From: Rikenellaceae bacterium
GTDB taxonomy: Bacteria; Bacteroidota; Bacteroidia; Bacteroidales; Rikenellaceae
Length of the DNA stretch: 64,000 bases
Direction of reading: 5' to 3'
Assembly (NCBI GenBank): GCA_902362705.1
Contig: CABIXK010000002.1
Location: 256,205 to 320,204 of the forward strand
Shown here: one piece after another, positions 54,880 to 63,703 of the stretch
How the letters are laid out: each line of letters opens with the position of its first letter
Numbering within the stretch: the first letter of the stretch is position 1
Translations under genes and position numbers: made by a program
The notes under the pieces: model-generated
What the model was told of the DNA's origin: nothing
Database searches by the model: none
Seen by the model: the letters and a program-made list of their open reading frames with translations, nothing else

Positions 54880-55521
54880 TCAGACTTTCCCGCTCCCTCG
54901 CGTCAGCCGCCTGAACAGGCGCCATGCGGCCCAGCCCAGCGCGCCGCCCAGCGCTGCGCCCAGCAGCAGATCCATCGGAAAGTGCTTGGCGAGGTAGATG
55001 CGCGAGTAGCAGACGGCCAGCGTCGCCGCGACCATCAGGCAGGTGAACCAGCGGCGCCGCAGCGCGGCGCACGACAGCACGGCCAGCGCCACGACCGTCG
55101 CCGCGTGGGCCGAGACCGTGCCGTAGTACCCCGCCACCGCCTCCACGGGCACGTGAACCCTCCACGGCCCCGGGGCGCCCGCCTGCCGCAGCGCGTAGAG
55201 CGAGTCGGGCGCTATGGCCAGCCCCTCGAGCTCGGGGGTGAACATCGGGCGCCAGCGGGGCTCGAGGCCCGGCATCAGGTCGCCCAGCAGGCCGTTGTGC
55301 TTGAAGATGCCTGCCACGGCGTCGGAGAGCACCAGCGCCGCGAGCATCACCGCCAGGAAGATCGCCGCGCCGCGCCAGCCGTAGCGCCGGCTCACCAGCC
55401 AGACGATCAGGGCGTAGAGCGGCAGCCACATCGCCGTGCCCGACAGCGCGAGCATCGCGCGGTCCATAGCGGGTCCGCCGTCGAAGTTGAGTGCGAGAAA
55501 GAGGGGGTAGTCCCAGGTCAT
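54880..55521 (-). CDS. PAP2-family membrane phosphatase
   Basis: 213 aa with about five to six membrane helices. The PAP2 signatures are recognisable: a first-motif region before EPRWRP, VSAHAATVVALA (PSGH-type motif with Val for Pro and Ala for Gly), and SRIYLAKHFPMDLLLG (SRxxxxxHxxxD). Members dephosphorylate undecaprenyl diphosphate, phosphatidic acid or lipid A. It starts 75 bp after the MBOAT gene on the same strand, so it may complete an envelope-modification cassette. Confidence 0.85.
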   Translation of the reverse strand: MTWDYPLFLALNFDGGPAMDRAMLALSGTAMWLPLYALIVWLVSRRYGWRGAAIFLAVMLAALVLSDAVAGIFKHNGLLGDLMPGLEPRWRPMFTPELEGLAIAPDSLYALRQAGAPGPWRVHVPVEAVAGYYGTVSAHAATVVALAVLSCAALRRRWFTCLMVAATLAVCYSRIYLAKHFPMDLLLGAALGGALGWAAWRLFRRLTRGSGKV

Positions 55522-55596
55522 GGTCGTGGTTTGCTGTTGGGTTGTAGTGCGGCGTGACGGGTGGCCCCGCCGCAGGGTCGGAACTGGAAGTAAGGG

Positions 55597-57102
55597 TCAG
55601 AACTGGAAGTAGATGAAAGGTTGGATGTCGCTCGACTTGACCTGCATCACCAGCCAGATCATCGCCGCGGCGAGGAGTACCTGCACCGCGAGCGGCGAGC
55701 GGACCACCAGGCGCTGCGCCGCCGCGTCGACGCGCGCGGGCACGAAGTGCAGCGCATAACCTATGGCGATGAGGATGACGACGCCCGTGTATCCGGCCGC
55801 GAGCTGCGGCGCCAGCGCGGCGTTGAAGTTGAAGAAGATCTGGTGCAGCATCAGCTCCACGCCTCGCATCGACTCGGCGCGGAACATCAGCCACCCGAAG
55901 CACACCAGGTGGAACGTGACGACGATGCCCGCCGCGCGGCTCCAGGGGCGCATCTGCGCGCCGTCGGCCTTGGCGCCCGGGACCACGGCCATCCACATCT
56001 TGTGCAGCGCCAGCGCCGTGCCGTGCAGCGCGCCCCACAGCACGAAGCGCACGGCGGCGCCGTGCCACAGGCCGCCCAGGAGCATCGTCAGGAGCAGGTT
56101 GACGTAGGTGCGCACGCGCCCCCGGCGGTTGCCGCCCAGCGAGATGTAGAGGTAGTCGCGCAGCCACGACGAGAGCGAGATGTGCCAGCGGCGCCAGAAC
56201 TCGGTGATCGTGGCCGACTTGTAGGGTGCGTCGAAGTTCTTGGGGAAGCGGAAGCCTAACATCAGGGCGATGCCGATGGCCATGTCCGAATAGCCCGAGA
56301 AGTCGCAGTAGATCTGCAGCGCATAGCCGTAGATGCCCGTGAGGCACTCCACGCCCGAGTAGAGGAGCGGCTCGTCGAAGATGCGGTCGACGAAGTTGAG
56401 CGAGATATAGTCCGATATGACCGCCTTCTTGAACAGACCCGTGAGGATCAGGAAGACCGCCGTGCCGAACATCTCGCGCGTCACCGTCACCGGGTTGCGG
56501 CGGATCTGCGGGATGAAGTCGCGCGCCCGGACGATGGGCCCGGCCACCAGCTGCGGGAAGAACGAGAGGTAGAAGAGGTAGTCCGCCCAGCGGCGCAGCG
56601 GCTCGATCTGTCGGCGGTAGATGTCGATCGTGTAGCTCATCGACTGGAACACGAAGAACGAGATGCCCACCGGCAGGAAGATGTTGCGGAACTGGAGGAA
56701 CCCCTCGCCGAAGAGCTGGTTCGATATGTCTATGAGGAAGTTGGTGTACTTGAAGTAGCCCAGCATGCCCAGGTTCACGGCCACGCTCAGCGCCACCCAC
56801 AGCCGCCGCAGCGCCGGCCGCCGCGTGCGGTGGAGCGCCCGGGCGATCCAGTAGTCGCTCGTGGCGGCGAAGATGAGCAGCAGGAAGTAGATGCCGCTCG
56901 ACTTGTAGTAGAAGTAGAGCGAGAAGAGGATGACGTAGAGGATGCGGGCCGTCGCGGCGCGCCGCAGTGCCCCGTAGACGAGGAGGAACCCCGCGAAGAG
57001 GAACAGGAAGAGCCCGCTGCTGAAGATCAGCGGCGAGGAGGCGTCGTAGGAGAGCAGCTCCCCGAGCCGGGCCATGAGGTCGTGAAGCGGGAGGCTGTTC
57101 AT
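55597..57102 (-). CDS. MBOAT O-acyltransferase (AlgI/DltB-like)
   Basis: 501 aa with about 11 hydrophobic segments. Typical blocks are LGYFKYTNFLIDISNQ, FFVFQSMSYTIDIYR, IYCDFSGYSDMAIGIALMLG, PYKSATITEFWRRWHISLSS, and the catalytic-His region LGGLWHGAAVRFVLWGALHG. It moves an acyl group, usually acetyl, across the membrane for transfer to an extracytoplasmic polymer. Its ATG overlaps the stop of the SGNH gene by 4 bp, implying a working pair. Confidence 0.92.
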   Translation of the reverse strand: MNSLPLHDLMARLGELLSYDASSPLIFSSGLFLFLFAGFLLVYGALRRAATARILYVILFSLYFYYKSSGIYFLLLIFAATSDYWIARALHRTRRPALRRLWVALSVAVNLGMLGYFKYTNFLIDISNQLFGEGFLQFRNIFLPVGISFFVFQSMSYTIDIYRRQIEPLRRWADYLFYLSFFPQLVAGPIVRARDFIPQIRRNPVTVTREMFGTAVFLILTGLFKKAVISDYISLNFVDRIFDEPLLYSGVECLTGIYGYALQIYCDFSGYSDMAIGIALMLGFRFPKNFDAPYKSATITEFWRRWHISLSSWLRDYLYISLGGNRRGRVRTYVNLLLTMLLGGLWHGAAVRFVLWGALHGTALALHKMWMAVVPGAKADGAQMRPWSRAAGIVVTFHLVCFGWLMFRAESMRGVELMLHQIFFNFNAALAPQLAAGYTGVVILIAIGYALHFVPARVDAAAQRLVVRSPLAVQVLLAAAMIWLVMQVKSSDIQPFIYFQF

Positions 57103-58994
57103 CGGGCGGAGTGGTGCTGTGGGGTCGGGCGGAGGGCGACGCGGAGCGTGTCCGTGCGGTCGGGCGCCGGCTCGTGCCGGGCAGGCGCGTCGGGGAGGCC
57201 GGGCTCCTCGGCCGGAGCGTTGTCGGGCGTGTCGGGCGTGTCGTCGGGCGTGTCGTCGGGTGCCGTGTCGGGCCCTCCGGCAGGCGCCTCGGCCGGTGTC
57301 TCTGTCTGTGTTTCGGCGGCCGGGGCTTCGGTCTGTGTTTCGGTCGCCGCGCGCCCGTAGAGGCTTCCCGAGGACGCGGATGCCGTCCGGGTGCCGTAGG
57401 CCTCGATGGGCGAGAAGAGGCGCCGGTCGAGCAGCGAGCGGCGCAGCGAATCGACGATCTGCTGCTCGCGCCGCACGCGCACGATGCGGGCGTCGGCCTC
57501 GCGCAGCCGCTCGTTGAGCGCGTCGACGAGGGCCCACGCCACGCGGCGTCCGCCGGCGTAGTTGATGTGGGTGTAGTCCTTGCCGGCCCAGCCGCGCTGC
57601 ACGAAGCGTCCCATGCCCCCTTCGGCGCGCATCGCCTCGGAGGTGGGCCAGAAAGCGGCGCCGGCCTCGCGGGCCGCCTCGCGCTGGCAGGCGGTCATGT
57701 AGGGCACGGCGTCCATGGGGCGGAAGCCCGCCTCGCCGCGTGCCGAGCGGTCGCTCACCCCCAGCACCAGCACCGCGGCCCGCGGGAAGCACTCGCGCAC
57801 GAAGGCGACCATCTTGCCGATCTGCGCCCCGTAGTTACCGTAGGAGCGCACCCCCTGCTGCATGATGTTGAGCCCGTACTGGAGGATCACCAGGTCGTAG
57901 CCCCCCACCAGTGCGTCGATCTGCGCGTTGACCGAGGGGTTGGTCCAGAACATCGCCTGGCCGTTGTTGCTGCGGATCGAGTAGTTGTCCACCGCCGCGC
58001 CCTCCGTCTCCTCGAAGAGGGCGCCGTAGCCGATCATCCCCTCGTGGCCTTCGGCGACGCTGAAGGCGAGCGAGCGGATGCGCGGCGCCCGCACGACGAT
58101 CTGGCGCACGGCCGCGTCGCCCTCGACGGCGATCTCGTGGTGGAGCGAATCGTTGAGCGTCAGCCGTATGCGGCTGTCCGACGGCGAGAGGAAAAGGATG
58201 CGGGCCGCCGAGCAGCGCTCCAGCCCCTCGCGCTCGTCCGTGCACTCCCAGCGCGTTGAGGCGCCCGCCGCCGGCTGGCAGGCCCAGCCCGAGACGAAGA
58301 AGTTCTCGCGCAGGTGCTGCGGGGCGTTGCGGCGCTGCATGATGTTGTAGGAGGTCCACCCCTTCGACTGGGTGCGGATCGTGCGGCGGAAACCCGTCAG
58401 CGGCGACGCCATCGGGGCGAAGCCGGCGCCCCCGCCGCCGTAGAGCTTCTGGAGCTGCTCGCGCAGGTCGGCCGTCAGGATGTCGCCCTCGACGAACGAG
58501 TCGCCCAGGAAGGCGATGCGCACCGGGCGGCGGGCCGTGAGCAGCGTGTCGCAGAAGCGCAGGAAGCTGCTGTCTGCCTCCGGGAGCTCGATGTGCGTGA
58601 GCGAGTCGACCAGCCGCAGCGAGGCCGCGCGCAGGCTGTCGCGCAACGCGGGTCTTCGCGCCGCGAGGGTGTCGGTTGCGGCGATCCACTCGAAGTGGGT
58701 CTGCACGGTGCGCCGCGCCGTGTCGGCGGCCGGCTGCTCGGCCTGGATCCGCTCGGCCACGGCCTCCATGTCTATCTGGAACTCCTCCTCGTCGAAGAGC
58801 GGCGCGGCCTGCTGTGCCTCGTCGTCGTGCTCCTCGTCGAAGGAGATCAGCTCCGAGAGGATGTTGGCGCGGCGCAGCGTCACCCCGCCCACGCGCTGCG
58901 GGGGAATGAAGCTGACGGCCGCGAGCACTCCGATGAGTGCCGCGACCGCCATCCATGCCGTGCGGGAGTATTCTCTTTCCGGACGCCGTTCCAT
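57099..58994 (-). CDS. SGNH-hydrolase-fold protein partner of the MBOAT acyltransferase
   Basis: 631 aa. One N-terminal membrane anchor (about 13-30) is followed by a linker and an SGNH domain: IAFLGDSFVEGD (Ser in GDSF, 164-167), LQYGLNIMQQG (block III region), and DYTHINYAGGRRVA near 475 (catalytic DxxH). A coiled segment follows, and the last 80 or so residues are a Thr/Glu/Pro/Asp low-complexity tail with near repeats (ETQTEAPAAETQTETPAEAP, DDTPDDTPDTPD). It is predicted to complete O-acylation of a surface polysaccharide in the periplasm. The target polymer is unknown. Confidence 0.85.
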   Translation of the reverse strand: MERRPEREYSRTAWMAVAALIGVLAAVSFIPPQRVGGVTLRRANILSELISFDEEHDDEAQQAAPLFDEEEFQIDMEAVAERIQAEQPAADTARRTVQTHFEWIAATDTLAARRPALRDSLRAASLRLVDSLTHIELPEADSSFLRFCDTLLTARRPVRIAFLGDSFVEGDILTADLREQLQKLYGGGGAGFAPMASPLTGFRRTIRTQSKGWTSYNIMQRRNAPQHLRENFFVSGWACQPAAGASTRWECTDEREGLERCSAARILFLSPSDSRIRLTLNDSLHHEIAVEGDAAVRQIVVRAPRIRSLAFSVAEGHEGMIGYGALFEETEGAAVDNYSIRSNNGQAMFWTNPSVNAQIDALVGGYDLVILQYGLNIMQQGVRSYGNYGAQIGKMVAFVRECFPRAAVLVLGVSDRSARGEAGFRPMDAVPYMTACQREAAREAGAAFWPTSEAMRAEGGMGRFVQRGWAGKDYTHINYAGGRRVAWALVDALNERLREADARIVRVRREQQIVDSLRRSLLDRRLFSPIEAYGTRTASASSGSLYGRAATETQTEAPAAETQTETPAEAPAGGPDTAPDDTPDDTPDTPDNAPAEEPGLPDAPARHEPAPDRTDTLRVALRPTPQHHSAR

Positions 58995-59015
58995 CGTCAG
59001 CCCTTTAGCCGCGCC

Positions 59016-59780
59016 TTAGTCGCGCCGTCCGAGGATCACGAAGACCCAGTAGAGCACCGAGGCCACGGCGCTCAGTGCGGCCACCAGGTAGGTGCGGGCG
59101 GCCCAGCGCAGCGCCTCGCGCGCCTGCACGAGCTGCGCACCCTGCATCGTGCGGCTCGTCTGCAACCACTCGAGCGCCCGCTCCGAGGCGTTGTACTCCA
59201 CCGGGAGGGTGATGAGCGAGAAGAGGGCCGTCATGCCGATCAGCCCCACGCCGATCCAGCATACGATGTCGTTCTGCGTCGAGGCCAGCAGCACCAGTCC
59301 GGCGATGATGACCCACGTGGCGGCCGACGAGGCGAACTGCACCACGGGCACCAGCTGCGAGCGCATCACCAGCGGGGCGTAGCCGCGGGCGTGCTGCACG
59401 GCGTGGCCGCACTCGTGGGCGGCCACGGCGGCTGCCGCGACGCTCGTCGACGAGTAGACCGAGTCGCTCAGGTTGACGGTCATCGTCTGTGGGTTGAAGT
59501 GGTCGGTCAGGTGCCCTTTCACGTGGGTCACCTTCACGTTGTGGATGTGGTTGTCGCGCAGCATCTTCTCGGCCACCTCGGCCCCCGTGAGCCCGCCGGG
59601 GAACTGCACGCGCGAATATTTCTTGAATACCGACTGCAGGCGCGCCTGCACGGCGTAGCCCGCCACGCCGATGAGGATCATCAGCAGGAACATGCCCGTC
59701 GTCGCGGCCGAGTAGCCGTGCTGGGCGCTTTCGGTGGTGTAGTACCCCGCCTGGAGCAGGGCGATAAGCGGTTGAATCAT
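59016..59780 (-). CDS. YugP-like membrane zinc metallopeptidase
   Basis: 254 aa. N-terminal helix (26-46), then GLTGAEVAEKMLRDNHIHNV and the zinc site AAHECGHAVQHARGY (HExxH at 122-126), preceded by DSVYSSTSVAAAAVA. Three more membrane helices follow, with PVEYNASERALEWL between the second and third. This is the neutral zinc metallopeptidase family of B. subtilis YugP; the physiological substrate is unknown. The gene is first in the run towards the SGNH/MBOAT genes. Confidence 0.9.
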   Translation of the reverse strand: MIQPLIALLQAGYYTTESAQHGYSAATTGMFLLMILIGVAGYAVQARLQSVFKKYSRVQFPGGLTGAEVAEKMLRDNHIHNVKVTHVKGHLTDHFNPQTMTVNLSDSVYSSTSVAAAAVAAHECGHAVQHARGYAPLVMRSQLVPVVQFASSAATWVIIAGLVLLASTQNDIVCWIGVGLIGMTALFSLITLPVEYNASERALEWLQTSRTMQGAQLVQAREALRWAARTYLVAALSAVASVLYWVFVILGRRD

Positions 59781-59863
59781 CGTCTGGTTCGTTTTTTCGG
59801 TTCGTTATTCGGTGCGGAGGGCCGCGTCTGGCTGTTTTGTGCCGCCCCCCCCCTCTTCGCGCG

Positions 59864-60607
59864 CTATTTGCGCACGGTGTAGTAGGCGCCGGCCTGCTGC
59901 GCGGGCATCAGCACCATGTCGTTCACGTTCATGTGGGCCGGCAGCTGCGCAGCCCACGCTATGGCCTCCGCAACATCCGCGCCGGTCAGGGGCACGACCC
60001 CCTGGTAGGTCTTCGCCGCGCGCTCGCGGTCGCCGTGGAAGCGCACCTCGGAAAACTCCGTTTCGACCATCCCGGGGCGGATCTCCGTCACCTTGATCCC
60101 CGCGGCGAGCAGGTCGGCGCGCATCGCCTGCGAGATGGCGTGCACGGCGTGCTTCGAGGCGCAGTAGACGGCGCCGTTCTCGTAGGGTTCCGTGCCTGCG
60201 ATCGAGCCGATGTTGAAGATGTGTCCGCCGCCCGCCGCCACCATCTTGGGCGAGACGACGCGCGTGACGTAGAGCAGCCCCTTGACGTTGGTGTCGATCA
60301 TCGCGTCCCAGTCGGCTGTGTCGCCGCAGTCGATGTGCTCCAGCCCCGCGGCCAGCCCGGCGTTGTTGACCAGCAGGTCGACGCGCTCCAGGGGGGAGAG
60401 CCAGCGGCGCACCTCCTCCTCCGAGCGGACGTCGAAGCGGAGCGTCGTGCAGCGCCCGCCCGCCTGCTCGATCTCGTGGCGGAGCTCCTCCAGCCGCTCG
60501 GCGCGGCGCCCCGTGGCGACGATGTCGTACCCCTCGCGCGAAAGGCGCAGGGCCGTCGCGCGGCCGATGCCCGAAGTGGCTCCGGTGATAAGTGCCTGTT
60601 TTTTCAT
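59864..60607 (-). CDS. Short-chain dehydrogenase/reductase (YdfG-like)
   Basis: 247 aa. Cofactor motif TGATSGIG (8-15) with RR at 34-35 suggesting NADP; NNAG at 81-84; catalytic S135, Y148 and K152 in NIGSIAGTEPYENGAVYCAS-K. The closest family is the 3-hydroxy-acid or serine dehydrogenases of YdfG type. Substrate not known. A minus-strand -7 box TACTTTTG lies at 60628-60635. Confidence 0.9.
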   Translation of the reverse strand: MKKQALITGATSGIGRATALRLSREGYDIVATGRRAERLEELRHEIEQAGGRCTTLRFDVRSEEEVRRWLSPLERVDLLVNNAGLAAGLEHIDCGDTADWDAMIDTNVKGLLYVTRVVSPKMVAAGGGHIFNIGSIAGTEPYENGAVYCASKHAVHAISQAMRADLLAAGIKVTEIRPGMVETEFSEVRFHGDRERAAKTYQGVVPLTGADVAEAIAWAAQLPAHMNVNDMVLMPAQQAGAYYTVRK

Positions 60608-60627
60608 AAATCTGCCTTCAGTGGGGA

Positions 60628-60655
60628 CAAAAGTACGAATTTTTGGTTTACTTTG
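60628..60655. promoter_or_regulatory. Divergent promoter region
   Basis: The minus strand has TACTTTTG (60628-60635) facing the SDR gene. The plus strand has TTTACTTTGC (about 60647-60656), one base short of TAnnTTTG, facing the permease gene. Confidence 0.45.
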
Positions 60656-60679
60656 CACAAATTTCCGTTTTAAAAGCTC

Positions 60680-61921
60680 GTGGATACCGCCCTTTTCATC
60701 GCCCGCCGCACGCTGCATCCGGCCCCCGGGGAGAGACCCGGGGTGATGGAGCGCATCGCCGTGGTCTCGGTGGCCCTGAGCGTCGCGGTGATGATCGTGG
60801 CGCTGGCCGTCGTGCTGGGCTTCAAGCGCGAGGTGGGGGAGCGCCTCTCGGGCCTCTCGGGCCATGTGCTGCTCACCGACGTGCGGGGCGCCGACGCGGC
60901 CGACCCCGCGCCCGTGGTGCGCAGCGCCTATGTCGAGGGTCTGGTGCGCGACATGCCGGGCTTCGCGGCGCTCTCGCCCTACGTCGTGCGCGGCGGCATC
61001 GTCCGCACGGACGAAGCCGTGGAGACGGTCGTGCTCAAGGGTGTCGACAGCGCCTTCGACTGGCGGCGGTTCGGCCGCTGGCTCGTCGCGGGCGAGCTGC
61101 CGAGGGTGGGCGCCGAGCCCCGCACCAAGGACCTGCTGCTCTCGCGCACGCTCGCCCGCCGGCTGCGGCTGGAGGTGGGCGATCGCGTGGAGATGCTCTT
61201 CGTGGGGGGCGATGCCCCGCGGCGCGACCGCTTCCTCGTCTCGGGACTCTACGCCTCGGGCATGGACGAGATGGACGCCTCGCTGGCGCTCACCGACCTG
61301 CGCAACGTGGCGCGCCTGGCGGGGTGGGGTCCCGACTCGGTGTCGGGCTACGAGATCTTCACGCGCGACCTCGCGTCGGCCGACGCCTTCGCCGAGGAGC
61401 TCGACGAACGGCTCTTCTTCGACGAGCGCGACGAGACGGCCAACCTCGCCGCGACGAGCCTCCGTGCGCTCTATCCCAACGTCTTCGACTGGCTGCGGGC
61501 CCACGACGTCAATGCCGCGGTGATCATCGGCGTGATGCTGCTGGTCGCCTTCTTCAACATGGCCTCGGCGCTGCTCGTGCTCGTGCTGGAGCGCACGCGC
61601 ACGATCGGCCTGCTCAAAGCGCTGGGCATGACCGATGGCGCCCTGCGCCGGCTCTTCCTCTACCGCGCGGCCTTCGTGGCGCTGCGCGGCCTGGCGTGGG
61701 GCAACGCCGCGGGCCTGGGGCTGTGCCTCGTGCAGCGGTGGCTGCACCCGGTGCGCCTCTCGTCGGAGGGCTACATGCTCTCGGAGCTCCCCGTGAGTCT
61801 GGAGTGGGGGTGGTGGCTGGCGCTCAACGCCGGTACGCTGGCGGCCATCGTCGTGCTGCTGCTGCTCCCCGCGCAGGTCATCTCCAAAGTCAAACCCGAT
61901 CAAACTATCCGTTACGAATGA
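60680..61921 (+). CDS. FtsX-like ABC transporter permease (LolC/LolE-type)
   Basis: 413 aa from GTG 60680. One N-terminal helix (about 25-45), a large periplasmic domain (MacB_PCD type, about 50-265), then three C-terminal helices; KALGMTDGALRRLFLYRAA is the coupling region. The family extracts lipoproteins or moves other envelope substrates using an ATPase subunit encoded elsewhere. Its stop overlaps the menG start by 4 bp (ATGA). Confidence 0.85.
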   Translation: MDTALFIARRTLHPAPGERPGVMERIAVVSVALSVAVMIVALAVVLGFKREVGERLSGLSGHVLLTDVRGADAADPAPVVRSAYVEGLVRDMPGFAALSPYVVRGGIVRTDEAVETVVLKGVDSAFDWRRFGRWLVAGELPRVGAEPRTKDLLLSRTLARRLRLEVGDRVEMLFVGGDAPRRDRFLVSGLYASGMDEMDASLALTDLRNVARLAGWGPDSVSGYEIFTRDLASADAFAEELDERLFFDERDETANLAATSLRALYPNVFDWLRAHDVNAAVIIGVMLLVAFFNMASALLVLVLERTRTIGLLKALGMTDGALRRLFLYRAAFVALRGLAWGNAAGLGLCLVQRWLHPVRLSSEGYMLSELPVSLEWGWWLALNAGTLAAIVVLLLLPAQVISKVKPDQTIRYE

Positions 61922-62640
61922 GCGTGAAACCTTACGATAACCCCTCCTCGAAGAAGGAGCAGGTGCGCACGATGTTCGACCGCATCGCCGGGCGCTACGA
62001 CCTGCTGAACCATGTCCTCTCGATGTCGATCGACCGCCTCTGGCGCCGCCGCACGGTGCGTCTCGTGGCTGCCCGCGCGCCGCGCCGCGTGCTCGACGTG
62101 GCCACCGGCACGGGCGACCTGGCCCTGGCCCTCGCGCGCGCCCTGCCCGAGGCCCGCATCACGGGGCTCGACCTCTCGGAGGGGATGCTCGCCGCCGCGC
62201 GCGGGAAGGTCGCGGCGCGCGGCCTCTCCGGCCGCATCGAGCTGGTGCAGGGCGACGCCGAGCGCCTCGCGTGGCCCGATGCGACGTTCGACGCCGTGAC
62301 GGTGGCCTTCGGCGTGCGCAACTTCGGCGATCTGGAGCGGGGGCTCTCCGAGCTCGCGCGCGTGCTGCGCCCGGGCGGGCAGCTGGCCGTGCTCGAGTTC
62401 TCGCGCCCCGACAACCCCCTCTTCCGCCGCCTCTACGAGTTCTACTCGGGCCGCATCCTCCCCCGCATCGGGGGGCTGCTCTCGCGCGATAAGTGCGCCT
62501 ACGAGTACCTCCCCGCCTCGGTCGGCGCCTTTCCGCCCCCCGAAGATTTTCTGGCGATGCTGCGCGCCGCGGGTCTTGCCGACTGCACGGCCCGCAGCCA
62601 GAGCTTCGGCATAGCACGTATCTACACCGCCCGGCGATGA
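61918..62640 (+). CDS. menG: Demethylmenaquinone methyltransferase
   Basis: 240 aa UbiE/MenG family. FDRIAGRYDLLNHVLSMSID at the start, SAM motif I VLDVATGTGDLALALA, AFGVRNFGDLERGLSELARV, and LRPGGQLAVLEFSRPDNPLF. It catalyses the last step of menaquinone synthesis. As ubiquinone is not made by Bacteroidales, menG is preferred to ubiE. It is translationally coupled on both sides (ATGA overlaps). Confidence 0.94.
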   Translation: MSVKPYDNPSSKKEQVRTMFDRIAGRYDLLNHVLSMSIDRLWRRRTVRLVAARAPRRVLDVATGTGDLALALARALPEARITGLDLSEGMLAAARGKVAARGLSGRIELVQGDAERLAWPDATFDAVTVAFGVRNFGDLERGLSELARVLRPGGQLAVLEFSRPDNPLFRRLYEFYSGRILPRIGGLLSRDKCAYEYLPASVGAFPPPEDFLAMLRAAGLADCTARSQSFGIARIYTARR

Positions 62641-63152
62641 GACGGATGCTTCTCTGTCTGCTCGTGGCCGCCGCGGCGTGTGCCGCGACCTCGTGCCGCC
62701 GGGCCGTCGAGCGCTCGGCCTCGAAGATCCGCATCGAGGCGGTAGGGCGCCCCGTCGTGCTGGGGCCCACGGCCTTCGAACTGCCGCTGACGGTCGACAA
62801 CGGCTCGGCCCACCGCCTGCGGCTCGAGGCCGCGTCGCTCGCGCTGCGCTGCGGCGACGCCCGGGCGCTGGAGCTGCGCCTGGCCGGGGAGGTCTGCATC
62901 GAGCGCCGCACGCGCGTCGAGGTGGTAACCCGCTGGCGCATGCGCATCGCCGATCCGCTGGCCCTCTACGTCGTCGTCGAGCGGCTGCGCAAGGGCGAGC
63001 TTTCGGACCTCGCGGTCGACTACGCCGTCGAGGGGCGCGGCGGGCCGGCGGCCGTAAATATTTCGCGCGAAAGGGTGCCGTTGTCCGAATTTTTGAATAC
63101 CTTTGGCCTGACGACGGACGACGTCGCCCGATTTTTCCGAACCGAACGATGA
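62637..63152 (+). CDS. Small lipoprotein, possible LEA type 2-like domain
   Basis: 171 aa. Signal peptide with lipobox AACAATSC (C20). The mature part is one predicted beta-sandwich (AFELPLTVDNGSAHRLRLEA, RIADPLALYVVVERL), which recalls bacterial LEA14-type domains; the assignment is tentative. The start overlaps the menG stop and the stop overlaps the next start (ATGA each). Confidence 0.65.
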   Translation: MRRMLLCLLVAAAACAATSCRRAVERSASKIRIEAVGRPVVLGPTAFELPLTVDNGSAHRLRLEAASLALRCGDARALELRLAGEVCIERRTRVEVVTRWRMRIADPLALYVVVERLRKGELSDLAVDYAVEGRGGPAAVNISRERVPLSEFLNTFGLTTDDVARFFRTER

Positions 63153-63610
63153 AACGAATACTTCTTCTCCAGCTTCTGCTCCTGGCCGCCATGCCTCTGT
63201 GCGCCCAGTCGCTCGAGGCCTTCAAGCGGCGCCTGGCCGAGCCGGTCGTGGCCGAGTCTGTCTCCGTGCGGGGGCGTGTCGCCGTGTGCGAGGCGGCCGA
63301 TGCCGCGCGCGCCGTCGCCGCCGCTTCGCGCATGGGCACGCGCACGCGCTTCTACGGCTACCGGGTCTGCATCTTCCAGGACAACAGCCAGAACGGCCGC
63401 GCCGAGGCCGTGGCCGCCAAGGCGCTCTTCGAGCAGACCTACCCCGGCGAGCGGGTCTACATGATCTACGAGAACCCCTATTTCAAGGTCATGGTGGGCA
63501 ACTGCCTCACCTCCGAGGAGGCGATCATCCTCAAGGGGCGCGTCTCGGCCACCTTCCCCAAGGCCTTCCCGCGGCGCGAGGAGCTCACGCTGTCGGATCT
63601 GCTCGAGTAA
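63149..63610 (+). CDS. Secreted SPOR-like domain protein
   Basis: 153 aa with a signal peptide (MKRILLLQLLLLAAMPLCAQ). After a short linker, GYRVCIFQDNSQNGRAEAVA, FEQTYPGERVYMIYENPYFK and VMVGNCLTSEEAIILKGRV have the pattern of SPOR domains, which bind denuded peptidoglycan strands. It is the last gene of the overlapping operon that starts at 60680. Confidence 0.75.
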   Translation: MKRILLLQLLLLAAMPLCAQSLEAFKRRLAEPVVAESVSVRGRVAVCEAADAARAVAAASRMGTRTRFYGYRVCIFQDNSQNGRAEAVAAKALFEQTYPGERVYMIYENPYFKVMVGNCLTSEEAIILKGRVSATFPKAFPRREELTLSDLLE

Positions 63611-63638
63611 CCGGATTTGTTGAAAATATCGTTTTTTC

Positions 63639-63669
63639 TTTGCGTATTTTCCGCTAATCCCTAATTTTG
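63639..63669 (+). promoter_or_regulatory. Consensus promoter of the cysteine-rich lipoprotein gene
   Basis: TTTG (63639-63642), 19 bp, TAATTTTG (63662-63669): the best full -33/-7 match in the window. The ATG follows at 63704. Confidence 0.75.
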
Positions 63670-63703
63670 CACCGATCAAAACAACTATTAAATCGTTACG
63701 ACT

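Noticed and set aside
57119..57360. Repetitive GTGTCGTCGGGC-type tract as a non-coding tandem repeat
   Set aside because: It encodes the in-frame Thr/Pro/Asp/Glu tail of the SGNH protein, whose stop overlaps the MBOAT start.
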